Origin: UBA5420 sp964485345
GTDB taxonomy: Bacteria; Bacillota; Limnochordia; Darwinibacteriales; Darwinibacteriaceae
Direction: 5' to 3'
DNA: 64,000 nt
Assembly (NCBI GenBank): GCA_964485345.1
Contig: CAZAJB010000002.1
Span: forward strand, 1-64,000
Translations under genes and position numbers: made by a program
In this document: piece by piece, positions 42,525 through 52,053 of the stretch
Layout: each line of letters begins with the position of its first letter
Numbering within the stretch: the stretch's first letter is position 1
The notes under the pieces: model-generated
Seen by the model: the letters and a program-made list of their open reading frames with translations, nothing else
The model's database searches: none
What the model was told of the DNA's origin: nothing

Positions 42525-43679
42525 GTGAATGTAAACGTGCTTCGATGGGTGATGGTTCTCATTTTGTGCTTCTGTGTCTTAGGCGGAGAAGCCACAGCTT
42601 TAGAGATCGGTAGTAAAGCCTATTACTTGATGGATCCATATAGTGGACGTGTCTTCTTAGAAGACAACGCCGAAGAAGCACTCCCGGTGGCCAGCATCTC
42701 CAAAGTGATGACCCTTGTACTTGTCTTGGAGGCTGTGGAGCGCGGCGAGGTGTATCTTGAAGACTTGGTCACGGCCAGTCCCTTTGCAGCTAGTAAGAGA
42801 GGTTCACGGATCTGGTTAGAAGCCGGCGAGCAGCTGACTTTAGGCGAGTTGATCTATGCCATAGCTGTGGGCTCCGCTAATGACGCTGCTGTGGCTGTAG
42901 CCGAGTTTTTGGCGGGCTCGGAGACAAGCTTTGTAGAACAGATGAACGCCCGAGGGGCGGAGCTTGGACTCTTGACTACTTCGTTTCGCAACTGTACCGG
43001 TCTCCCCGAGGATCAAGGCTCTAATGTCATGAGCGCCCGTGATGTTGCCATTCTAGTGCAGCATGCTCTGGGCGTTTCGCGTCTCATGGACTTCGTATCC
43101 ACCTATGAGCATACGATGCGAGCAGATACAACGAAAATCCCCGTGCTCTGGAACGGAAACAAGCTTCTCCGCCGTTATTACGGCGTCGACGGCATGAAGA
43201 CCGGCTTTACCACTGAGGCGGGCTATTGTATTGCGGCGACAGCGGACAGAGAGGATTTCCGCTTGATTGCGGTCACACTGGGGCACAAGAATGAGGAAGA
43301 GAGGGAAAGTGCAGCCAGAGCACTCCTGGACCATGGCTTTCGCAAGTACCAGAGGCTACGGCTCTACGGCCAAAATGAAGTTGTCAGCACGTTGCAAAGT
43401 CCAACGGGTGCACCGCGTGTGGTTGACGTGGTACTGCCTGCCGATTTTTACGTGACGGTGGAGCGCGGCAAGGAGCTCGACTTGACCATGATCATCTCCC
43501 TGGAGGGAGATGGGGTTCTTCCGGTTGAGAAGGGCCAAACAGTGGGAAAGATCACGGCCTATTATGGAGAAGACGTGGTCGGAGCGAGTTCTTTGACCGT
43601 GAGCCAGACTGTGAAAAAACTCAGTCTGCCTTCGCTAGTCCTGCGTCTTGGGCAAGCAATCGCACAGGCGATCTTTTAA
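42525..43679 (+). CDS. dacF: D-alanyl-D-alanine carboxypeptidase (DacF type)
   Basis: Penicillin-binding protein removing the terminal D-Ala of peptidoglycan stem peptides; DacF acts in spore cortex maturation in Bacillus. Signal peptide at about 1-24 (WVMVLILCFCVLGGEATA). Catalytic motifs are VASISKVM (SxxK), GSANDAAV (SxN) and MKTGFTTEAGY (KTG). The C-terminal PBP5_C domain (about 285-355) is followed by an amphipathic helix (LSLPSLVLRLGQAIAQAIF) suited to membrane anchoring. Start GTG 42525 follows GGGGGTGG. Confidence 0.93.
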   Translation: MNVNVLRWVMVLILCFCVLGGEATALEIGSKAYYLMDPYSGRVFLEDNAEEALPVASISKVMTLVLVLEAVERGEVYLEDLVTASPFAASKRGSRIWLEAGEQLTLGELIYAIAVGSANDAAVAVAEFLAGSETSFVEQMNARGAELGLLTTSFRNCTGLPEDQGSNVMSARDVAILVQHALGVSRLMDFVSTYEHTMRADTTKIPVLWNGNKLLRRYYGVDGMKTGFTTEAGYCIAATADREDFRLIAVTLGHKNEEERESAARALLDHGFRKYQRLRLYGQNEVVSTLQSPTGAPRVVDVVLPADFYVTVERGKELDLTMIISLEGDGVLPVEKGQTVGKITAYYGEDVVGASSLTVSQTVKKLSLPSLVLRLGQAIAQAIF

Positions 43680-43748
43680 TTCCTTTTTTTAGCAGGTAAA
43701 CTCAGGTTTTCCTCGAAAAACTCTATAAACTGATAAGGGGGGAAGCCT

Positions 43749-44087
43749 GTGCAGTATACGTTTGAACTGGAAGGACAAGCACTTATCGTTACTCTACGTG
43801 GTGAGCTAGACCTACATACATCGCCAGAGTTTAAAGAAAAGCTTACCAGGCTCTTTGAAGCCCATTTGGACATCACGAACTTGATCATAGATGTCAAGGG
43901 TCTTTCCTTTGTTGACAGCTCAGGTTTGGGTGTAATCCTTGGAAGATATCGGGAGTTACAGGAACGTGGAGGTCGCCTCTTTTTTGTGGAAGCCAATCCG
44001 CAAATCAAGCGCATCCTTCAGATGTCGGGTTTTCAGAAGATATCGGAATTTGCCAGTTCCACTGCAGATGTTATAGAGCGGATCTAA
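43749..44087 (+). CDS. spoIIAA: Anti-sigma F factor antagonist SpoIIAA
   Basis: STAS-domain protein that releases SigF from SpoIIAB when unphosphorylated. The 112 residues contain LRGELDLHTSPEFKEKL and the phosphorylation-site region SFVDSSGLGVILGRY. GTG 43749 follows GGGGGAAG. First gene of the classic three-gene operon. Confidence 0.95.
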   Translation: MQYTFELEGQALIVTLRGELDLHTSPEFKEKLTRLFEAHLDITNLIIDVKGLSFVDSSGLGVILGRYRELQERGGRLFFVEANPQIKRILQMSGFQKISEFASSTADVIERI

Positions 44088-44100
44088 GGAGGCGACCTTG

Positions 44101-44532
44101 ATGACAAGTAAAAACTGGATTAAACTAGAGATCCCCAGTGATACCCGGAATGTAGCCTTTGCCCGTACGGCCGTAGCCCTCTTCGCCAGTCAGTTAGACT
44201 GGACACTAGATGAACTGGAAGACATCAAAGTGGCCGTCTCCGAAGCTGTGTCTAACTCGGTTATTCATGGTTATGCTTTACAAGAAGGCTTAGTTATTAT
44301 GGAGGTCTCCTACCATGGATCCGAACTGCGCATTGTTGTGGAGGATTTTGGCAAGGGTATTGCAGATATTGAGGCTGCACAAGAAGTAGGGTATACGAGT
44401 ATCCCTGAGGAACGGATGGGCCTAGGTTTTACCTTTATGCACGAATATATGGATGAGGTCATGGTCGCCTCAGAGCTTGAGCGAGGAACGAAGATCACCA
44501 TGATCAAACGGGTCAGAGAATTAGAGAGTTAG
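44101..44532 (+). CDS. spoIIAB: Anti-sigma F factor / kinase SpoIIAB
   Basis: GHKL-family serine kinase that holds SigF and phosphorylates SpoIIAA. ATG 44101, 8 nt after AAGGAGG. The N box is DIKVAVSEAVSNSVIHGY, G1 is VEDFGKGIADIE, G2 is RMGLGFTFMHEYMDEV. The 143-residue length is typical. Confidence 0.95.
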   Translation: MTSKNWIKLEIPSDTRNVAFARTAVALFASQLDWTLDELEDIKVAVSEAVSNSVIHGYALQEGLVIMEVSYHGSELRIVVEDFGKGIADIEAAQEVGYTSIPEERMGLGFTFMHEYMDEVMVASELERGTKITMIKRVRELES

Positions 44533-44543
44533 GGACGACTACC

Positions 44544-45248
44544 ATGGAAATGGAACAGATTCGGCACTTAATTTCCCAGTCCCAAGCAGGGAATGCCCAG
44601 GCCCGTAGCGAGCTGGTAGAAGCGAATCTTCCCCTCGTTCACAGTATTGCTAGGCGCTTTGTGGATCGTGGCTTAGAGTATGATGATCTCCTGCAGATCG
44701 GGTCATTAGGCCTGCTCAAGGCCATCAAAGATTTTGATCTGGCCTTTGATGTGCGATTCTCCACCTATGCCGTTCCAAAGATTATGGGCGAAATCAAGCA
44801 GCATCTTAGGCGTACCTCCACCCTACAGGTGGGTAGATCCACTAAGAAACTTGCTTCTGATGCCCTGCAGGCCAAGGACGAGCTCGGGCAAACTCTCGGG
44901 CGTAACCCCACCATTTCGGAAATTGCCGCTCACTTAGAAGTAGACCCAGAAGATGTGGTGTATGCCTTTGACGCGGTTTCTCCGGTCTACTCCTTGCAGG
45001 CCCGTATCGCCCCCGGTGATGAAGGGGCACCTGAGTTTCAAGAGCTGGTAGCCACGAGTGGTGGCCATGAAGGCTTCATGTTGAAGCAAGCTCTCCAGAA
45101 GCTATCGCAGGAAGAACGGACCATTGTCCTGCTTCGTTATTACGCGGAGAAGAGCCAGAGCGAGGTCGCCAGGCATTTGGGCATCTCCCAGGCACAGATT
45201 TCCCGCAAGGAAGCTCAAATCATGCGCCAATTGCGGCATGAGTTGTAG
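44544..45248 (+). CDS. sigF: Forespore RNA polymerase sigma factor SigF
   Basis: Early forespore sigma factor. The 234 residues include region 2 (LVHSIARRFVDRGLEYDDLL, FSTYAVPKIMGEIKQHLRR), region 3 (LGRNPTISEIAAHLEVDPED) and region 4 (KSQSEVARHLGISQAQISRKE). Identity as SigF rather than SigG rests on the spoIIAA-spoIIAB context. It is the last gene of the sporulation operon before unrelated genes begin. Confidence 0.94.
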   Translation: MEMEQIRHLISQSQAGNAQARSELVEANLPLVHSIARRFVDRGLEYDDLLQIGSLGLLKAIKDFDLAFDVRFSTYAVPKIMGEIKQHLRRTSTLQVGRSTKKLASDALQAKDELGQTLGRNPTISEIAAHLEVDPEDVVYAFDAVSPVYSLQARIAPGDEGAPEFQELVATSGGHEGFMLKQALQKLSQEERTIVLLRYYAEKSQSEVARHLGISQAQISRKEAQIMRQLRHEL

Positions 45249-45262
45249 AATTGAGGTGTGAT

Positions 45263-46081
45263 TTGTTAGCCGATTTACACTTACACACAACCGAATCCGA
45301 TGGTACATGGACGCCGGAGCAGCTAGTGAGGGAGGCTCGACTAAAGGGCCTCTCGGCCATCGCTATTTGCGACCATGATACCACTGCTGGAATCGGAGAC
45401 GCACAGCGATCAGCGCCGCCTGATCTTCAGGTGGTTCCTGGCATTGAACTGAGTGCATCGACAGATGAAGGCGGAGAGGTCCATATCCTAGGCCTGTGGA
45501 TCGACCCCGATGATGAGCCTTTGCAGAACAAACTTATAGAGTTTAGGCAAGAGCGCCTCGCCCGCGTCGACACGATGCTAAGGCGTTTAGCTGAAGTAGA
45601 CGTGTCCATTACACGTGCTGATATTGCAAGATTCGCCAAGGAAGGTGTACTGAGCCGCGGCCATATAGCCTCTGCCATGCTGGAAAAAGGAATCGTAAGG
45701 TCGAAGCAAGAGGCATTTGATCGGTATCTAGGACAAGGACAACCTGCCTACGTAAGTCGTCAGAAACTAAGCTTAGAAGGAGCTGTCCAGTTGATTCTAG
45801 AGTCGGGAGGCGTTCCTGTCTTGGCTCACCCCGGTTTACTTGGCGATTTGACGATTTTGCCAGTCTTGATTCGGGCGGGACTGATAGGTATGGAGGTCGT
45901 TCATCATAGTCACACCAAGGAGCAGACGAAGTACTTCAGGCAGTTGGCAGAGGATCTTAGACTTCTCCCAAGCGGGGGTTCAGACTGTCACGGGCCTGGT
46001 GGTAAGGACCAGGTTTACATCGGCTCCTATACTATTCCCTGGCAGTGGTTTGAGGACCTTGCAGCCTCAAGGTGGAAATGA
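45263..46081 (+). CDS. PHP-domain phosphoesterase (TrpH/YciV-like)
   Basis: Metal-dependent phosphoesterase; relatives hydrolyse nucleoside 3',5'-bisphosphates or short RNA 5' ends. PHP motifs: LADLHLHTTESDGTW, ICDHDTTAG, VVPGIELSAS, PVLAHPGLL and SGGSDCHGPGG. The 272 residues match the family with its inserted helical domain. TTG 45263 is preferred over TTG 45251, which overlaps the ribosome site. It may be co-transcribed with sigF (14-nt gap), but it has no obvious sporulation role. Confidence 0.88.
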   Translation: MLADLHLHTTESDGTWTPEQLVREARLKGLSAIAICDHDTTAGIGDAQRSAPPDLQVVPGIELSASTDEGGEVHILGLWIDPDDEPLQNKLIEFRQERLARVDTMLRRLAEVDVSITRADIARFAKEGVLSRGHIASAMLEKGIVRSKQEAFDRYLGQGQPAYVSRQKLSLEGAVQLILESGGVPVLAHPGLLGDLTILPVLIRAGLIGMEVVHHSHTKEQTKYFRQLAEDLRLLPSGGSDCHGPGGKDQVYIGSYTIPWQWFEDLAASRWK

Positions 46082-46115
46082 CGGGCCAGAAGGCCCCTAG
46101 GCTGCCGGTTTTTTC
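46081..46115 (+). terminator. Possible terminator after the PHP gene
   Basis: GGGCC-AGAA-GGCCC hairpin starting at the stop codon, then a second GC-rich stretch and six T residues. The T-run is not directly adjacent to the first stem, so efficiency is doubtful. Confidence 0.4.
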
Positions 46116-46215
46116 CTGCAGGTTATCCTGCGCTTTGCCCGAATATCTTGAGTAGAATCTCCTAGAACCGTAAGTAGAAGTCGCTAAGCTAATTCGGAAC
46201 TTGAGGAGTGGGCAG

Positions 46216-46641
46216 ATGTCGCAACTAATGGGGGGCAAGATAGCTTTAGAGTTAGTCAGGCCCAATCGCTACAGAGTGCATTACCATATTCTCCGAGGCG
46301 GCGAGCGCATCGGCGAGATTGAGCTCGATCACATCGCCTGGCGCAGTGGAGAGGCTGAACTGAAAATTGAAATCGTAGACTCAAACATGCGCAATCAAGG
46401 TTACGGGACCGATGCCGTAACCACCCTCTTAGAACAGGCTTTTCGTACTATGAACTTGAACCGTGTGTATTTGCGCGTTCAAGCCTGCAATGCAAATGCA
46501 TTGCATTGTTATGAAAAAGCTGGTTTTAGGAAGGTAGGGCGTTTGCAGCGCCTAACAGAGTGGAATACTGAGGAAAAGATCTTTTTGATGGCGATCGATC
46601 AGGCTAAGTTCTTGAAGGATCGTCACCCCCGGGCTGTATAG
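46216..46641 (+). CDS. GNAT family N-acetyltransferase
   Basis: A 141-residue acetyltransferase resembling the RimJ/RimL group. Acetyl-CoA motif region: IEIVDSNMRNQGYGTDAVTT, then LNRVYLRVQACNANALHCYE and KAGFRKVGRLQRL. ATG 46216 is 7 nt after GAGGAG; TTG 46201 overlaps the ribosome site. The TAG stop is part of an 18-bp palindrome. Substrate unknown. Confidence 0.88.
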   Translation: MSQLMGGKIALELVRPNRYRVHYHILRGGERIGEIELDHIAWRSGEAELKIEIVDSNMRNQGYGTDAVTTLLEQAFRTMNLNRVYLRVQACNANALHCYEKAGFRKVGRLQRLTEWNTEEKIFLMAIDQAKFLKDRHPRAV

Positions 46642-46676
46642 TCTAAAGAACCGCGATTTCGCGGTTCTTTAGACTA
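46639..46676 (+). terminator. Long perfect palindrome, bidirectional terminator
   Basis: An uninterrupted 18-bp inverted repeat with a TT loop: 46639-46656 (TAGTCTAAAGAACCGCGA) and 46659-46676. The 5' arm contains the GNAT stop codon. AAAG/CTTT flanking the GC core gives T-rich tails on either strand. No gene on the opposite strand is served. Confidence 0.75.
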
Positions 46677-46791
46677 TCCCCCATAAGCAGCATCCTAAAG
46701 CGAATGTTATAAGCGGAAACAAGGATTTTCTTAGGTGATGTCGAACACTACAGAATGCATTTCTTTTAGAAAGTAAACGGAGGGGTATTGT

Positions 46792-47406
46792 ATGCTCAGA
46801 ATTTTCGAACTTGGTGGTCCAGTAATGATTCCATTGCTTTTATGCTCTGTTTTTTCTGTGGCGATTGGGATTGAAAGATTATGGTACTTACTGCGCTTAA
46901 GAATTGATACAGATGACCTCTTGGAGGATATTAAATTATCCCTTGGCCAAGGAAAAGTGCTCGAAGCAATGCAAATTGCCAAAAAAGCTCGGGGGCCAGT
47001 GGCCTCGGTGTTTGCAGCAGGAATTGCCCATTATGACCAACGACGCGACGAAATCAAGGAGCATATGTCTGTCGTCGGCCACGACGAGATCCATAAAATG
47101 GAACGGCGTCTTGGTACTTTGGACCTTATTGTGACAATCTCACCATTACTTGGAATTTTAGGCACTGTAACTGGGATTATCGGCAGTTTTAATGTCATGG
47201 GTGCCATGGAAGGCATAACACAGGCTTCCGCCCTTAGTATCGGGATTGCCGAAGCGTTGATTACGACTGCAGCAGGCCTAATTGTAGCGGTTCCCACGAT
47301 GGCTCTTTCCGCCTACCTTGGTACCATCGTAACCAACCAAGTAGCCGATATGAACAAAAAATCCACAGAGCTCCTGAACGTCTTAGATACAGGGAGTGAC
47401 GTATAA
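46792..47406 (+). CDS. exbB: MotA/TolQ/ExbB proton channel protein
   Basis: Proton-motive-force transducer subunit of the inner membrane. The 204 residues have three membrane segments: about 8-30 (GGPVMIPLLLCSVFSVAIGI), 107-130 (LDLIVTISPLLGILGTVTGI) and 150-180 (IAEALITTAAGLIVAVPTMA). The LLGILGTVTGIIGSFN motif is diagnostic. Followed with 1-nt overlap by exbD and then tonB, so ExbB is more likely than MotA or TolQ. ATG 46792 follows GGAGGGG. Confidence 0.93.
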   Translation: MLRIFELGGPVMIPLLLCSVFSVAIGIERLWYLLRLRIDTDDLLEDIKLSLGQGKVLEAMQIAKKARGPVASVFAAGIAHYDQRRDEIKEHMSVVGHDEIHKMERRLGTLDLIVTISPLLGILGTVTGIIGSFNVMGAMEGITQASALSIGIAEALITTAAGLIVAVPTMALSAYLGTIVTNQVADMNKKSTELLNVLDTGSDV

Positions 47407-47810
47407 TGGATTTTCAAACCACGAGAAAGAGGCGTAGCAGTCCGGAGATAACGCCCCTTATTGACGTGATGTTTTTCCTCCTGGTCTTTTTTATGGTTTT
47501 TTCTACCATCAAGACGGAGCCAATGGGATTAGACGTCGAACTGCCGAGGGCAGTTACTGGAACTGCCCAAACCAGTACGAGCCTTGAAGTCCTGGTGGAC
47601 AAGTCTGGTGTGTTCTATGTGGCCGGGCGGCAGGTCTCCGGCGCCGAGTTGGAACAGCACTTCATCGAAAGAGTGCGGGTTAACCCAGACGTGTTTGTGA
47701 TTGTAAAGGCCGACAAGGAAGTTCGCTATGAGCATGTAGTAAGGGCCTTAGATCATCTGCGTGGAGTCGGTGGTTATCGTTTAGGTTTGGCAGTTGAACA
47801 AGGAACGTAA
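47406..47810 (+). CDS. exbD: ExbD/TolR biopolymer transport protein
   Basis: A 134-residue single-pass protein. The N-terminal cytoplasmic stretch SPEITPLIDVMFFLLVFFMVF contains the conserved proton-carrying Asp in PLIDVMF, and a periplasmic domain follows (LDVELPRAVTG, VIVKADKEVRYEHVVRALD). Together with ExbB it would power TonB. Overlaps exbB by 1 nt. Confidence 0.94.
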   Translation: MDFQTTRKRRSSPEITPLIDVMFFLLVFFMVFSTIKTEPMGLDVELPRAVTGTAQTSTSLEVLVDKSGVFYVAGRQVSGAELEQHFIERVRVNPDVFVIVKADKEVRYEHVVRALDHLRGVGGYRLGLAVEQGT

Positions 47811-47828
47811 GGGAAGGAGGGGAGAGAG

Positions 47829-48791
<963 letters not shown>

Positions 48792-48808
48792 AGGGGGGAA
48801 GAGCGCAG

Positions 48809-50830
48809 ATGCAACGGAAGTTTTTACTTACTTTGATCGGAGTACTAGTCCTAACACTTTCAGTTTCTCTTGTGGCGACCGCATTGAACGCAGTCCCGAA
48901 GGTGCAGATCGACAATGAGTACATTCGGATTGTTGTCAATGCTGGAGAGACCAATACTGGACGCTTTTCGGTCGGTACGACCGGCGGAGACCCTGATCGA
49001 AATACGGATCAAAATCAGCACTTGATTTACGGCGGAGACGATCCTTGGACATCGTACACGACAATTCGCATCGGTAATCAGAATTGGGTCTTTGGTGGCC
49101 AAACGGATCGACGAGCCGGTTCTAGCGCACTTTATGGTGAGATGATTCAGCCTCCTACGATTGTGGACGGCAAAATCGAGAGCGCCTGGAGGATGGGCCC
49201 CATTGAGGTTTGGCAAATCCTCAGCCTCACGAGGAGTAGTACGACGGGCCTTATGGACACGGCCCAGGTTGAATACCATGTGGAGAATCTTGACTCGATT
49301 TCGCACATGGTGGGAGTGCGGCTGATGCTAGATACCATGCTAGGGGCTAATGATGGTGCTCCTTTTCGGGTCGATGACCGGGGAATTACGACCGATAGTG
49401 TCTACTACGGACACAATATGCCCCATTTTTGGCAAGCTTTTGACTCCTTGGCAAACCCACAGGTGATGTCCCAGGGAACGCTGACAGGACCCGGGGTTAC
49501 AAACCCGGATCGCGTCTACTTTACGAATTGGGGAAGCCTTGCCGATAATTCTTGGAACTTCGATTTTACTCCAGGCAGAGACTTCCAGCGTATCGGTGAG
49601 TTTGAACTCGACAGCGCCATTGCCTTGTTCTGGGATCAAGTCGCTCTAGAACCTGGAGAGGCTAGGAGCTTTGTTTCTTATTATGGATTGGGAGGCGTGA
49701 CCATTGCCCCTGGTGAAATCATTGTGGGGGTCACTTCACCGGCTGAAATCACATCGGATCCTGAAGGATTCCAAACATTTTCCGTTATTGCCTATGTGCA
49801 GAATGATGGTCAAGGCGATGCCCTTAATGTAGTTGCCGAGTTGAAACTACCCCCAGGACTGCAATTAGTAGGCTCACAGGCTAAGATACAGTTGAATGAC
49901 CTAGAGGTGGGTGAAACTAAGCAAACGGGTTGGCAAGTAGGAGTACGCAGCATCACAGACGGTGTCTTCACCTACGAAGTGGAAGTAACCGCTCAAAACA
50001 GTGAACCGAATCGAGTGCGGAGAAATGTGCAGGTTCTTAGCCCCGCCAAGCTCCAGGTTCTCTTTAGCGGACCACCGGGCCTCGGGATTACGAATGAACG
50101 TTACGAGCCAGCCGTGTTTGAGGCAAAAGCTGTGGTTCGCAACGACGGCGGCACCCAGTTTTTTGGGGGCACCTTTGAGATTCTTCACCCCCTTGGGCTA
50201 GAATTAGTGACAGGACAGAATGCCAAAAGATTCCCTGGTACCATTGAACCAGGCAAAGAAGTGGCGTTTAAATGGCTATTGAAACCGAAAGACGGGTTTT
50301 CCGGTCCCTTGCCTTATTCCCTCCGCAGCGTAGACGAGCGTGGGCAGCAAAAGGTGGAGAATATGTTCATCATTGTTCCCGAGCTAAAATCCAAGGTCTG
50401 GGTGGGAGAGCCTCAGGTGGCAAGAGGTGCACTCGTCAAGGCGGGAGAGAACTTCTCACTTCCGATTTGGGCGACAAATATCCATGATTTTTCTGGAGTA
50501 GAACTCGATTTGTCCTTTGACCCCGAACGTCTCGAGATCGTTGGCAGGACCCTCGATATTTCCAGAGGAACACTGTTTGCGAACGGCGTTTCCTGGCAGA
50601 TGCCAAGCGTCTCCAATGCCACGGGAGAGGTGCTCGGTCTTAAGGCCCACCGAGAGTCAGGTAGTGAACTACGACTGTCCTATGGTACCGTAATGACAAT
50701 ACACTTTCGGGCGAAGACGGCGGGACTGGCCACAGTCAAGCTCGACGATGTTCGAGTGGCTACCAAACAAGGAATCCTAGAGGCACCGTCTCTAGTGATT
50801 GAACATAATGACATTATCATTCAACCATAA
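48809..50830 (+). CDS. Secreted multi-domain protein with cohesin-like C-terminus
   Basis: The 673-residue protein begins at ATG 48809 behind GAGGGGGGAAG; a longer frame overlapping tonB is rejected. An N-terminal signal sequence (LLTLIGVLVLTLSVSLVATA) leads into a beta-rich domain of unknown type (about 25-310, with QHLIYGGDDPWTSYTTI and VEYHVENLDSISHMVGVRL). Two immunoglobulin-like CARDB/DUF11-type repeats follow (about 310-420 and 420-525: VIAYVQNDGQGDALNVVAEL, AVVRNDGGTQFFGGTFEIL). The end is a domain with the cohesin pattern (SGVELDLSFDPERLEIVG, about 525-673). No anchor at the end. Probably periplasmic or surface-exposed; lies 18 nt after tonB and 19 nt before the SLH gene, so likely one operon. 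Function unknown. Confidence 0.75.
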   Translation: MQRKFLLTLIGVLVLTLSVSLVATALNAVPKVQIDNEYIRIVVNAGETNTGRFSVGTTGGDPDRNTDQNQHLIYGGDDPWTSYTTIRIGNQNWVFGGQTDRRAGSSALYGEMIQPPTIVDGKIESAWRMGPIEVWQILSLTRSSTTGLMDTAQVEYHVENLDSISHMVGVRLMLDTMLGANDGAPFRVDDRGITTDSVYYGHNMPHFWQAFDSLANPQVMSQGTLTGPGVTNPDRVYFTNWGSLADNSWNFDFTPGRDFQRIGEFELDSAIALFWDQVALEPGEARSFVSYYGLGGVTIAPGEIIVGVTSPAEITSDPEGFQTFSVIAYVQNDGQGDALNVVAELKLPPGLQLVGSQAKIQLNDLEVGETKQTGWQVGVRSITDGVFTYEVEVTAQNSEPNRVRRNVQVLSPAKLQVLFSGPPGLGITNERYEPAVFEAKAVVRNDGGTQFFGGTFEILHPLGLELVTGQNAKRFPGTIEPGKEVAFKWLLKPKDGFSGPLPYSLRSVDERGQQKVENMFIIVPELKSKVWVGEPQVARGALVKAGENFSLPIWATNIHDFSGVELDLSFDPERLEIVGRTLDISRGTLFANGVSWQMPSVSNATGEVLGLKAHRESGSELRLSYGTVMTIHFRAKTAGLATVKLDDVRVATKQGILEAPSLVIEHNDIIIQP

Positions 50831-50849
50831 CCGTGAGGAGGCTTATCAA

Positions 50850-51992
50850 ATGAAAAAGAGCAAAATTGTCTTTGGCTTGGTGGCTGTACTGTTCCTGACT
50901 GCGGTCCTGCCTATGGCGGCTTCGGCCAACGTAACGGATGTTCCTACAGATCACTGGGCCTACCATGCAGTAAACAGCGCTGTTACCAGGGGGTACTTAA
51001 CCGTATTTGAGGATGGTACATTTCAAGGTACACGGGCCGTCGATCGCTATGCCCTGGCGAATGTGATTAACCGCCTATTAGAAGACATAGAGGTTTCGCG
51101 GGTGCGGGGGACGTCCGGTGACTTACTGGAAGCCAGTGACCTACGACTGCGCTTTGAAGAAGATCTCGCTACTTGGTATGCAGATCAGCAAAGTTTGCGA
51201 GATGATGTAAAGAAAGTGGACGAAAACGCCCTTGTGGCCGAAGAACGAGTAACCAGAGTTGTGAGTGCGCAGGTTGCTTTAGAGGACCAAGTAACCGATA
51301 TCCGTAATAACACCGTAGCCCTGCAAAATGGCTTAGCTGAAGTACAGGCCGGCGTTGTCAGCGTGCAGCTGGCCATGGATGATCAAAGGGTGGGCGTCAC
51401 AGAAAATGTAGGGCGTCTTGCTGAAAACGAGGAACGCATCGCAGAAAACGAGTTGCGTATGGCCGAATTGATCGGTGCCGTCGTTCAGTTGGAGAAAGAG
51501 CTCCTGCTCCAGGCTGAAGCCATAAATGGCTTGGAGAACTGGGCTGGAGAGAAGGGTGCAGTTTTTGCCAGTCTACAAGCATCGGATAGTCAGGTGACGA
51601 GTGAACTAGAGGCTCTGCGCTTAACAAATCAACAGCTCGAGAAGGATCTGCAAAATGTGGCAGTCCTGCTACAAAGGGAGACGCAGAACCGTGCGGATCT
51701 GGCCGCGGAGCTCGAACAGGCCAGAGCGGATATCATTGTTTTGCGCGAAGATACCTCTGGCCTTGATGTTGTGAAGACAGAACTAGCTACGGATGTAAAC
51801 GCTCAGATCAACGCAGCACTGATTCGAGAGCAGCGTCTAGAACGGCAAATCAAGACCCTTGAAGAGGATTTTTCTGAGTATAGGCTAACGGCCGACGAGA
51901 ACGTGAAATCTGCGAAGACCTTGGCTACCGTAGGTATCGCCTTGGGTGCAATTGGTGCCATTATTGGTGCCATAGCGATGTTTGGCAACTAG
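50850..51992 (+). CDS. SLH-coiled-coil-hydrophobic tail protein (Ompalpha-like envelope tether)
   Basis: The 380-residue protein starts at ATG 50850, 8 nt after GAGGAGG. Signal peptide about 1-26 (cut after ASA), one SLH motif about 28-82 (VPTDHWAYHAVNSAVTRGYL, VDRYALANVINRLLEDIE), then some 260 residues of heptad-like coiled coil (LEDQVTDIRNNTVALQNGLA, LEQARADIIVLREDTSGLD), ending in a 22-residue hydrophobic helix (ATVGIALGAIGAIIGAIAMF). This order matches Thermotoga Ompalpha, whose SLH binds the cell wall while its C-terminal helix sits in the outer membrane. OmpM of Negativicutes has a beta-barrel instead. Role as a tether is inferred. Confidence 0.82.
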   Translation: MKKSKIVFGLVAVLFLTAVLPMAASANVTDVPTDHWAYHAVNSAVTRGYLTVFEDGTFQGTRAVDRYALANVINRLLEDIEVSRVRGTSGDLLEASDLRLRFEEDLATWYADQQSLRDDVKKVDENALVAEERVTRVVSAQVALEDQVTDIRNNTVALQNGLAEVQAGVVSVQLAMDDQRVGVTENVGRLAENEERIAENELRMAELIGAVVQLEKELLLQAEAINGLENWAGEKGAVFASLQASDSQVTSELEALRLTNQQLEKDLQNVAVLLQRETQNRADLAAELEQARADIIVLREDTSGLDVVKTELATDVNAQINAALIREQRLERQIKTLEEDFSEYRLTADENVKSAKTLATVGIALGAIGAIIGAIAMFGN

Positions 51993-52017
51993 ACAGAACA
52001 GCAGGAATCGATATGAG

Positions 52018-52053
52018 ACGGGGTACCCTTCAAGGTGGGTGCTCCGTTTTTTT
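52018..52053 (+). terminator. Intrinsic terminator after the SLH gene
   Basis: Stem ACGGGGTACCC / GGGTGCTCCGT (52018-52028 and 52037-52047, two G-U pairs) followed by a run of T residues. Ends the envelope operon. Confidence 0.8.

Noticed and set aside
43680..43748. SigH promoter upstream of spoIIAA
   Set aside because: AGGTAAA and CGAAAA occur with plausible spacing, but the -10 lacks GAAT; too weak to call.
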